Part shown: one piece after another, positions 54,462 to 61,725 of the stretch
How the letters are laid out: every line of letters starts with the position of its first letter
Position numbering within the stretch: the stretch's first letter is position 1
From: a bacterium BMS3Bbin08
Lineage (GTDB): Bacteria; Nitrospirota; Thermodesulfovibrionia; UBA6902; BMS3Bbin08
Reading direction: 5' to 3'
NCBI GenBank assembly: GCA_002897775.1
Contig: BDTR01000045.1
Span: 1 to 64,000 of the forward strand
Length of the DNA: 64,000 nt
Notes under the pieces: model-generated
What the model was told of the DNA's origin: nothing
What the model saw: only the letters and a program-made list of their open reading frames with translations
Databases searched by the model: none
Made by a program: the position numbers and the translations under genes

Positions 54462-55835
54462 TCATTCAATTAGAATGATCTGCAGGTCCATGACATTTGT
54501 GCCTGTGGGGCCTGTGATAAGCAGGGAACCTGTCTGCTTGAAAAAAGTGTAAGAATCGTTGTTGGTTAAATATTCGGCCGGGTCCAGCCCAAGGCTTTTT
54601 GCTTTGTCGATCGTTTCTCCGTCAACGATCGCTCCTGCCGCGTCAGTGGGTCCGTCAGTGCCGTCAGTGCCGGCAGAAAGTAGAGTAATGCCCCTGACGC
54701 CCTGGATCTCCACTGCGAAACTGAGCGCGAGCTCTGTATTTCTCCCGCCCTTTCCGTTGCCTTTTACTGTAACAGTTGTTTCTCCACCAGATATTAAACA
54801 GATTTTCTTTTTGTCACTGGTCACCTGCCTACCGTCAGGTCTACGTGCCGTAGGTATGCAGGCCCGTAACAAGTTACGGATATTAATTGCTTTTTCTGCC
54901 AGGCGTTTTCCAGCCTCTTTGGCTTCGCCGGATATGTCCGCGGACGTTATCTCAGCATCAAGCCCAAGGGCTTGCGCGCTATGTTTTGCCGCGTTAAGCG
55001 CGACAGGGTTACTGCCTATTATCATGTTGGTTACATTATTAAACACCGGGTTGTCCTGTTTAGGAGTTTCAGGTATAAGGCCTTCCCCTCCCCTGTTCAG
55101 TACATCAAGGATGCTTGCGGGAATTTTTTTCTCAAGTCCGTATTTGTGAATTACATTTAAAGCATCCTTGAATGTTGAGGTATCGGGCGCGGTAGTGCCT
55201 GAGGCTATGACGTCAAGTCTGTCTCCAATGACGTCAGACAGGATAAGAGAAACAACTGTTGCGGGAGCGGCTATTTCAGCAAGCCTGCCCCCTTTTACCC
55301 CGGATATATGCTTTCTGATGGAGTTTAGCTCAAAGATGTCAGCCCCTGCCTTTAAAAGCAGTTGGGTGATCTGTTGTTTTTCATCAAGCGTGATACCGTC
55401 ATAAGGCAAAGTAAGCAGGGCTGATCCCCCGCCTGATATTAAGCACAGAACAAGCGTGTGTTTATCTGCTTTTTGCAAAAGACTTATCACTTCTCCTGTT
55501 GCCTTAAGGCCGTTCTCATCAGGAATGGGATGACCAGCCTCATATACCCTGATTTTACGTGAATCGTGAATCGTGAATCGTGAATCGTCACTAACCGCGT
55601 GCCCATATTTTGTTATGACGACGCCGTCTGTTATTACATCGGCGCCTATTGATTCACTGACGGCCATTGCCATTTGACCGGCTGCCTTGCCGAATCCCGC
55701 GATGAACACGCGCTGAAAGTCCTGCTTTAAAAGATCCGCGACAATCGTTCCCGCATACTTTTTGAGCGCTGAAACAGGATCGACAGCTGCCAGAGATGCG
55801 GTGAATATTTTCTTAACCGTTAATTCAGGGTTCAT
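54462..55835 (-). CDS. Glycerate 2-kinase (MOFRL family)
   Basis: The 457-aa enzyme phosphorylates glycerate to 2-phosphoglycerate. It has an N-terminal DUF4147 domain (FIAGFGKAAGQMA, VYEAGHPIPDENG, LISGGGSALLTLP) and a C-terminal MOFRL domain (LISGGETTVTVKGNGKGGRN, LSAGTDGTDGPTDAAGA). Two segments look like repeat insertions: DDSRFTIHDSRK (GTGAATC x4, 55559-55586) and ACIPTARRPDGRQ (palindrome 54824-54862). It can recycle glycerate from glycosylglycerate breakdown. The neighbouring gpgS is divergent. Confidence 0.9.
   Translation of the reverse strand: MNPELTVKKIFTASLAAVDPVSALKKYAGTIVADLLKQDFQRVFIAGFGKAAGQMAMAVSESIGADVITDGVVITKYGHAVSDDSRFTIHDSRKIRVYEAGHPIPDENGLKATGEVISLLQKADKHTLVLCLISGGGSALLTLPYDGITLDEKQQITQLLLKAGADIFELNSIRKHISGVKGGRLAEIAAPATVVSLILSDVIGDRLDVIASGTTAPDTSTFKDALNVIHKYGLEKKIPASILDVLNRGGEGLIPETPKQDNPVFNNVTNMIIGSNPVALNAAKHSAQALGLDAEITSADISGEAKEAGKRLAEKAINIRNLLRACIPTARRPDGRQVTSDKKKICLISGGETTVTVKGNGKGGRNTELALSFAVEIQGVRGITLLSAGTDGTDGPTDAAGAIVDGETIDKAKSLGLDPAEYLTNNDSYTFFKQTGSLLITGPTGTNVMDLQIILIE
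54824..54862. repeat. CCTGCC-type palindrome inside glycerate kinase
   Basis: CCTGC (54824-54828) pairs with GCAGG (54858-54862), with a nested CTACG/CGTAG hairpin (54841-54845 and 54849-54853). The encoded residues ACIPTARRPDGR interrupt the region between the two conserved domains. Confidence 0.6.
55559..55586. repeat. Four GTGAATC heptamers inside glycerate kinase
   Basis: Four exact tandem heptamers, the same word as at 30464-30484. On the coding strand they encode a Ser-Arg-Phe-Thr-Ile-His-Asp-Ser-Arg segment that other glycerate kinases lack. Confidence 0.85.
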
Positions 55836-55850
55836 TTGTGATCCATTTCC

Positions 55851-55879
55851 TTGACCTATTATGTTTTAACAATTATACT
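55851..55879 (+). promoter_or_regulatory. Sigma-70-like promoter of gpgS
   Basis: TTGACC (55851-55856) and TATACT (55874-55879) are 17 nt apart; leader of about 60 nt to the gpgS ATG. Confidence 0.65.
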
Positions 55880-55947
55880 CTATAGAGTCGATTTTGAAAA
55901 AATTTGTTTAAAAATTGAGAACTTATTTATGAGCGCGAGGGAAAAAG

Positions 55948-57156
55948 ATGGCTGATCTACATCAAACAGGCGTAGTCGCTACATTCCACAAACTGGGCGA
56001 GCCCAATCTGGAGAAGATCGAAGCAGAGCTTGCGTGGTATTCACAGGAGCGTCCTATTGCCCTTGTTCTGCCGTCCCTGTACTCTGAATTGAAAGGTGAA
56101 GCATTAAAGGGCATTATCAGGGAACTGAAAAATGTCAATTATATTAAAGAGGTTGTTGTCGCGCTCGGCAACAGTACAAAAAAGGAATTTGAACATGCCA
56201 GGGAGTTCTTCTCTGTCCTGCCCCAGACGACCAGGATCCTCTGGATCGACGGCAGCAGGATACGGGACACGTTCAAGACCATGGAGGCTGAAGGGCTTCA
56301 TGTGGGTGACGAGGGTAAAGGCAAGTCAGCCTGGATGGCTTATGGTTATATCATCGCTCAAAAGAACATTGACGTGATCGCCCTGCATGACTGCGATATT
56401 CTCACCTACAACCGTGAACTGCTGGCAAGGCTCTGTTACCCTGTTACCAACCCTAACCTGGACTACGAGTTTTGCAAGGGGTATTACAGCCGTGTAACAG
56501 ACAGGATGCACGGCAGGGTAACAAGGCTTCTCGTAACCCCGCTCATAAGGTCCCTGAAAAAGATCCTTGGTCACCTGCCCCTTCTTGAATTTATGGACAG
56601 CTTCAGGTATCCGCTCGCGGGTGAGTTTTCCATGGATGTGGACATTGCCCGGGTCAACAGGATCCCGGGTGACTGGGGGCTTGAGGTCGGTGTAATGGCC
56701 GAGGTTTACAGGAACTGTGCCGTAAGAAGGGTATGCCAGGTCGAGATCGCTGAGAATTATGAGCACAAGCATCAGGTGCTTTCACCGGATGATACGTCAA
56801 AAGGACTTTTAAAGATGTGTATCGATATAAGCAAGTCACTCTTCAGGACCCTTGCGTCAGAGGGCGTTGTGTTCTCGGACGGGTTCTTTAAGACTCTGAT
56901 CGCGACTTACGTGCGGACAGCCCAGGACATGCTCAAGTACTATGAAGATGACTCGGCGGTCAACGGCCTTGTTTTCGACAGGCATGAAGAAAGCCTTGCG
57001 GTGGAAACATTTACAAACGGCATAAAAAAGGCATCAGAAACAATTACTAAAGATCCGCTTGGCGTTCCGCTGATCCCGAGCTGGGACAGGGTCACATCCG
57101 CGCTGCCCGATATCCTGGATATGGTAAAGAACGCGGTTGAAGAAGACAATAAATGA
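55948..57156 (+). CDS. gpgS: Glucosyl-3-phosphoglycerate synthase
   Basis: GpgS (GT81) transfers glucose from an NDP-glucose to 3-phosphoglycerate. The 402-aa protein has the GT-A DxD-type motif ALHDCDILTYNRELL, the segment DEGKGKSAWMAYGYI and the acceptor-loop region EFSMDVDIARVNRIPGDWGLEVGVMAE. With the HAD phosphatase at 51.4 kb it would make glucosylglycerate. ATG at 55948 has a GAGGG site. It probably heads the operon extending to OtsAB; mannosyl activity cannot be excluded. Confidence 0.9.
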   Translation: MADLHQTGVVATFHKLGEPNLEKIEAELAWYSQERPIALVLPSLYSELKGEALKGIIRELKNVNYIKEVVVALGNSTKKEFEHAREFFSVLPQTTRILWIDGSRIRDTFKTMEAEGLHVGDEGKGKSAWMAYGYIIAQKNIDVIALHDCDILTYNRELLARLCYPVTNPNLDYEFCKGYYSRVTDRMHGRVTRLLVTPLIRSLKKILGHLPLLEFMDSFRYPLAGEFSMDVDIARVNRIPGDWGLEVGVMAEVYRNCAVRRVCQVEIAENYEHKHQVLSPDDTSKGLLKMCIDISKSLFRTLASEGVVFSDGFFKTLIATYVRTAQDMLKYYEDDSAVNGLVFDRHEESLAVETFTNGIKKASETITKDPLGVPLIPSWDRVTSALPDILDMVKNAVEEDNK

Positions 57157-57170
57157 AAGGAGATCACTAA

Positions 57171-57542
57171 ATGGACCTGTGGGAGAAAATCCAAAAGGAC
57201 ATAAAGACGAACATTAAGGAGGGTCTCTCTATTGTCAAGGAAGGAAGCGCGATCGTTTCCCAGAGGATAGAGAAGCTTACGGAAGAAGGAAAAAAGAGAT
57301 ACCAGGTCTTCACTCTTAATATGAGGGTCCGGGATGAATTTTCCAGGCTGGGGGGGAAAATATACGGCCTTAGCGGCAAAACCAGAAACCCAATGACCAA
57401 CAGGAATGTTGCCGCTATTGTCTCGCGCATAAAAAAGCTTGAAGACAGGATAAAAATACTTGAGCAAAAACCCAAAAAGCGAAAGGCAAAACCGTTCAGG
57501 AAAAAGGCAAAAAAAGCGAAACGCGGGTCATTGAGGGCCTGA
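57171..57542 (+). CDS. Small coiled-coil protein
   Basis: The 123-aa protein is highly charged, with a helical N-terminal half (KIQKDIKTNIKEGLSIVKEG) and a lysine-rich C-terminus with near-repeats of KKRKAK type. No signal peptide, no metal motif. It starts 14 nt after gpgS with an AAGGAGAT site and ends just before the M23 peptidase gene. Sequence resembles small apolipoprotein/DUF-type helix bundles but no family is named. Confidence 0.6.
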   Translation: MDLWEKIQKDIKTNIKEGLSIVKEGSAIVSQRIEKLTEEGKKRYQVFTLNMRVRDEFSRLGGKIYGLSGKTRNPMTNRNVAAIVSRIKKLEDRIKILEQKPKKRKAKPFRKKAKKAKRGSLRA

Positions 57543-57546
57543 TAGC

Positions 57547-58794
57547 ATGAGGGACCAAATGAAGCGCATTATTTTCGGCATAGTTTCAGTGCCTGTTCTG
57601 ATAATATTTCTCATGAATATCGGAACAGGTGAACCGGAGGTGGAAACACCGGCTGTGGAAGCTGAGAATAACAGAATGTCCACAATAGCCGGCGTTGTAC
57701 AGCCGTCTGAGACAATGGACGCTATTTTCAAAAAATACGGCCTTGACAATGCTGAACTTACCGCTATCTTCCGCGACGCGAAAAAATCATACAACCTGTC
57801 CAGGCTGTCTGTTGGAAGCGTTTATTTTTTTGAGGTGGACGACCGGAACAGAATACAGAACATGCAGTACGGTATTGACGAGGACTCTTTCCTCAAGGTC
57901 GCAAGGACGTCTGAAGGGTTCAGCGCTGAAAGGGTCAATGTCGAGTACGAGAAAAGGGTCGGATCGCTTTATATAAAGCTTAGGGACAATCTTATACTTT
58001 CCATGCCTGGCACGCACAACGAATATCTCAGGCTTGCCCTTGAGCTTTCGGATATTTACGCCTGGGACATAGACTTTTTAACTGACATTCGCAACGGTGA
58101 CACCGTAAAAATTATGGTTGAAGAACTCTGGTCAGGAGAGGTCTTCAGGGGATTCGGCAATATTCTCGCCGCTGAATTTTTAAATAACGGGCAGATGCAT
58201 TACGCGTTCAGGTTCGAACATGACGGTTATGCCGACTATTATGATGATAACGGAAGGTCTTTGCGAAAGACCCTGTTGAAGTCGCCTTTGAAGTTCACGC
58301 ACATCAGTTCGCATTTCAGCAGAAAACGTTTCCATCCTATTTTAAGGATTTACCGCCCTCACCTTGGAGTAGACTATGCCGCGCCTGCCGGCACTCCTGT
58401 GTCCGCCGCGGGCGGCGGCACAGTGTTATTCGCGGGTTACAAAGGTCAGAACGGCAAAATGGTAAAGATAAGGCACAGTGGAGGTTTTGAGACATATTAT
58501 GGGCACCTGTCACGGATCCCGAAAAGGGTCAGGAAAGGAAGAAAAATCTCTCAGGGCGATATAATCGGGTATGTCGGGTCAACCGGTCTTGCCACAGGGC
58601 CGCACCTCGATTACAGGATCAGGCAAAACGGAAAATTCGTTAATCCGCTGAAGATACGGCTGCCTCGCGGGAAAGCAGTGCCTAAATCCCTGATGGCTGA
58701 GTTTAAAAAAGTGATCAGTGATATGGAAACAAGGCTTACATCATTAACCCGGCCGCTCGTTGCCTCTACAGGAAAGAAGAAGACATCGAGCTGA
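57547..58794 (+). CDS. M23-family metallopeptidase (LytM-like)
   Basis: The 415-aa protein has one N-terminal membrane helix (IIFGIVSVPVLIIFLMNI), a LysM/OapA-like region (about 45-130, with TMDAIFKKYGLDNAEL) and a C-terminal M23 domain (about 260-375). The zinc site is seen as HLGVDYAAPAG and HLSRI with YYGH. It would cleave peptidoglycan cross-links in the periplasm or regulate amidases. Stop overlaps the MscS start (TGATG). Confidence 0.88.
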   Translation: MRDQMKRIIFGIVSVPVLIIFLMNIGTGEPEVETPAVEAENNRMSTIAGVVQPSETMDAIFKKYGLDNAELTAIFRDAKKSYNLSRLSVGSVYFFEVDDRNRIQNMQYGIDEDSFLKVARTSEGFSAERVNVEYEKRVGSLYIKLRDNLILSMPGTHNEYLRLALELSDIYAWDIDFLTDIRNGDTVKIMVEELWSGEVFRGFGNILAAEFLNNGQMHYAFRFEHDGYADYYDDNGRSLRKTLLKSPLKFTHISSHFSRKRFHPILRIYRPHLGVDYAAPAGTPVSAAGGGTVLFAGYKGQNGKMVKIRHSGGFETYYGHLSRIPKRVRKGRKISQGDIIGYVGSTGLATGPHLDYRIRQNGKFVNPLKIRLPRGKAVPKSLMAEFKKVISDMETRLTSLTRPLVASTGKKKTSS

Positions 58795-59861
58795 TGAAGC
58801 GGTTTATTCCCGGCTATTTAAACAGCGCTGATTCCCCTGTCCTGACCGCCCTTTTAGTATTTGTTCTTTACATTATTCTGGCAAAGCTTGCTGATATTTT
58901 TATTGATAAGGTGGTCAGGCGCCTTGCAAAATTCAGCAGAACTGAGCTTGACGACAAGATAATAGACGTGACCCACCGGCCCGTGTTCTTCACGGTATTA
59001 ATAGTCGGGAGTATACATGCCGTTAAGCTCCTGAACCCTTCAGAAAGCATGGTCTTTTATTCCGTCGGTATCCTGAACTCCCTGCTGGTCCTCATATGGG
59101 GGATATGCGTGGTCAGGATCAGCAACCTTATCATAAAGAACCACGTACACAGAATAGCCGATCTAACAGGTCTGGGCCGGGAAATAACTCCGCTGGCCGA
59201 GAACGTGTGGAAGGTCATTGTCTTTGTGGCGGCTCTCATGATAATCCTGTCGATCTGGAAGATCAATATCACCCCGCTGCTTGCCTCGGCCGGTATCGTG
59301 GGCGTTGCGGTGGCGCTTGCCGCAAAGGACACACTGGCCAATTTCTTTGGAGGAATAAGCATTTTCATGGACAGGCCGTACAAGATCGGAGATTACATTG
59401 TCCTTGACCAGGGTGAAAGGGGCGCGGTTGTAGAGATAGGGATACGGAGCACAAGGATAAAGACAAGGGATGATATACTTATCAGTATTCCGAACTCTAT
59501 AATTGCCAATACGAAAATAATAAATGAGAGCGCGCCCCACCCCAATTTCAGGGTGCGGATCCCTGCTTCAGTGGCATACGGGAGCGATATTAACAAAGTA
59601 GAAGAGATATTAATAGAGATCGCCTCTGAAAATGAAAATATCATAAGCGACCCCGAACCACGCGTCAGGTTCAGGCAGTTCGGTGATTCTTCCCTGAATT
59701 TCGAATTGCACTGCTGGGCAAAAGAACCGGCATTAAGAGGAAAAACGATTCATGAGGTCAACAGGGCGATATATAATAAATTCCATGAGGCCGGGATCAC
59801 GATACCGTTCCCTCACAGGACCGTGTACTTAAGAGAGGAGAAAGATTGGGGAGAAAAGTAG
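58794..59861 (+). CDS. MscS-family mechanosensitive channel
   Basis: The 355-aa protein has four predicted membrane helices and the MscS core: pore helix ASAGIVGVAVALAAKDTLANFFGG, then the beta domain with GDYIVLDQGERGAVVEIGIRSTRI and PNSIIANTKIIN, and a C-terminal alpha/beta domain. Such channels release solutes on hypo-osmotic shock. It lies between the peptidase and trehalose genes, fitting osmotic control. Translation is coupled on both sides. Confidence 0.93.
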   Translation: MKRFIPGYLNSADSPVLTALLVFVLYIILAKLADIFIDKVVRRLAKFSRTELDDKIIDVTHRPVFFTVLIVGSIHAVKLLNPSESMVFYSVGILNSLLVLIWGICVVRISNLIIKNHVHRIADLTGLGREITPLAENVWKVIVFVAALMIILSIWKINITPLLASAGIVGVAVALAAKDTLANFFGGISIFMDRPYKIGDYIVLDQGERGAVVEIGIRSTRIKTRDDILISIPNSIIANTKIINESAPHPNFRVRIPASVAYGSDINKVEEILIEIASENENIISDPEPRVRFRQFGDSSLNFELHCWAKEPALRGKTIHEVNRAIYNKFHEAGITIPFPHRTVYLREEKDWGEK

Positions 59862-60517
59862 AGCCGTTCGAGTTCAAACAGGCAGTCAATATACTTAAGT
59901 CCTCACGGGAAAAAGCCAACTGCCTCGGAACGCTCAGACACATGATATCAAGAGTAAGTGATGAATCCATTTTCCATCACACCTGTCAGTATTTCCTGAA
60001 AGAGCATTCCCTTGGCTATACAAATGATTTTGCTCAGTGGGCCGGGGAGAGTCTTGAAGAAAGGGCCCTCGCGGAACGCCTTTCAAACATAGACCCCTAT
60101 TCGTTCAAGTCAATTTCAGGCACAAGAAAGGAACTGCTGAGAGTAATAGGCGAATATACCCGTGATTTTCCCGCGCCCAGATGCGCGCTTTCGGGCGACG
60201 AGTTCTATTTCAACGAGACCATTACTCTTGTATTCCCCGTGGGCGTAAAGGTCAAAAACCTTGTTGAGTTTTTTATAGCGCTGCAGCATATCGACGCGGG
60301 GTCCATTCACTTTCATTTTTACGAGGCAAGAGTGCGCCTTGGCAAAGGCGTAGACGATTTTTCAAGGTGGTTCAGGGAGGCCCTTAACAGAAAAGCCCTT
60401 GCAAAGAACATAGGGACGATCGACCCTTTTATGCACAACATTGACGGTATAAGAGAGCACATAAAGGAGATGATAGAAGATGACCTGAAGGCTGAAATGG
60501 AGGGGCTGAGGCAATGA
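59846..60517 (+). CDS. DUF5752 family protein with internal duplication
   Basis: The 223-aa protein starts at a TTG with GAGGAG six nt upstream, overlapping mscS by 16 nt. Two related halves can be seen: LGYTNDFAQWAGESLEERAL...NIDPYSFKSI... and LGKGVDDFSRWFREALNRKAL...TIDPFMHNID..., each followed by a helix (RKELLRVI; REHIKEMI). It is cytoplasmic. DUF5752 genes next to TreT and OtsA recur in anaerobes, so a role in trehalose metabolism is inferred; chemistry is unknown. Confidence 0.7.
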   Translation: MGRKVEPFEFKQAVNILKSSREKANCLGTLRHMISRVSDESIFHHTCQYFLKEHSLGYTNDFAQWAGESLEERALAERLSNIDPYSFKSISGTRKELLRVIGEYTRDFPAPRCALSGDEFYFNETITLVFPVGVKVKNLVEFFIALQHIDAGSIHFHFYEARVRLGKGVDDFSRWFREALNRKALAKNIGTIDPFMHNIDGIREHIKEMIEDDLKAEMEGLRQ

Positions 60518-61725
60518 TCAACCTGTATACGGGAATAGCCCCGGCCAGAGACCTGCTTCTTACCCACAGGCTATGTGAAAAACTGAACGGCAAGTCCTTT
60601 CTGCATATTAACTCTACCCGCGAGGGAGGCGGCGTCTCTGAAATACTTCAGCGCATGATCCCCCTGCTGAAGGGGCTGGGTATTGACGCCAGGTGGGAGG
60701 TAATTACAGGCGACAGAAAATTCTTCGATATAACGAAAAAGATCCATAACGGGCTGCAGGGCAATCCTGAGGACATTACGGAAGATATGTGGAAGTACCA
60801 TTACGAGATCAACGTTGCGAACGCTAAACGCCTTGATTTTAACGCGGACGCGGTGCTGATACACGACCCCCAACCAGCCCCTCTGGTCGAGTTCAGGAAG
60901 AACGGCATCTGGATGTGGAGATGCCACATAGATGTTTCTAACCCCACCCCCGGGATATGGGACGGTATTAAAAAATATGTGAAAAATTATGATAATTCCG
61001 TATTTTCAGTCGCGAAGTTCTCCCGTACACTGCCCATAGACGAAGTTTTCATACCACCGTCAATTGACCCTCTCAGTGAGAAGAACAGAGAACTTACAGA
61101 GCATGAGATACAAGATGTAATGAACGGATTTAGCATACCTGTGGACAAGCCGATAATTCTGCAGGTTTCAAGATTTGACAGGTTCAAGGACCCGGTAGGG
61201 GTCATAACAGCGTACAGGATGGTGAAAAAATACTCTGACTGCAGGCTCATACTCGCGGGAAGCCCTGCGACGGACGATCCTGAAGGCGAGCTGGTGTTAA
61301 ATGAGGTTAAAGAAGCCGCGGGCAATGACCCGGACATACACATTCTGCTTTTACCCGTCTTCAGCGACAAGAAGATCAATGCCCTTCAGAGAGCGGCAAC
61401 GGTTGTTCTGCAAAAGTCCTTAAAAGAAGGTTTTGGCCTTACTGTTTCAGAGGCCATGTGGAAGGAAAAACCAGTGATCGGAGGCGCTGTGGGAGGGATT
61501 CCGCTGCAGATAGTTAACGGGGTCACGGGATTCCTCGTTTATTCGATTGACGGCGCCGCGTTCAGAATAAGGCAGTTCCTCAATAACCCGGACATGGCGG
61601 TACGCATGGGGCAGAAGGCAAAGGAATACGTAAAAAACAATTTTCTTATCACCCGTCAGATCAGGGATTATCTTGCTGTCTGGTATGCCATGGAAAACAG
61701 GGGCAAGGGTGTGATCGAGCTATGA
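60514..61725 (+). CDS. treT: TreT-like trehalose synthase (GT4 glycosyltransferase)
   Basis: The 403-aa GT-B enzyme has INSTREGGGVSEILQRMIPLL at the N-terminus, ADAVLIHDPQPAPL, and the C-terminal nucleotide-sugar motif SLKEGFGLTVSEAMWKEKP (EX7E-like). Such enzymes make trehalose directly from NDP-glucose and glucose, reversibly. ATG overlaps DUF5752 by 4 nt and its stop overlaps otsAB. Family-level substrate could also be a related disaccharide. Confidence 0.88.
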   Translation: MINLYTGIAPARDLLLTHRLCEKLNGKSFLHINSTREGGGVSEILQRMIPLLKGLGIDARWEVITGDRKFFDITKKIHNGLQGNPEDITEDMWKYHYEINVANAKRLDFNADAVLIHDPQPAPLVEFRKNGIWMWRCHIDVSNPTPGIWDGIKKYVKNYDNSVFSVAKFSRTLPIDEVFIPPSIDPLSEKNRELTEHEIQDVMNGFSIPVDKPIILQVSRFDRFKDPVGVITAYRMVKKYSDCRLILAGSPATDDPEGELVLNEVKEAAGNDPDIHILLLPVFSDKKINALQRAATVVLQKSLKEGFGLTVSEAMWKEKPVIGGAVGGIPLQIVNGVTGFLVYSIDGAAFRIRQFLNNPDMAVRMGQKAKEYVKNNFLITRQIRDYLAVWYAMENRGKGVIEL

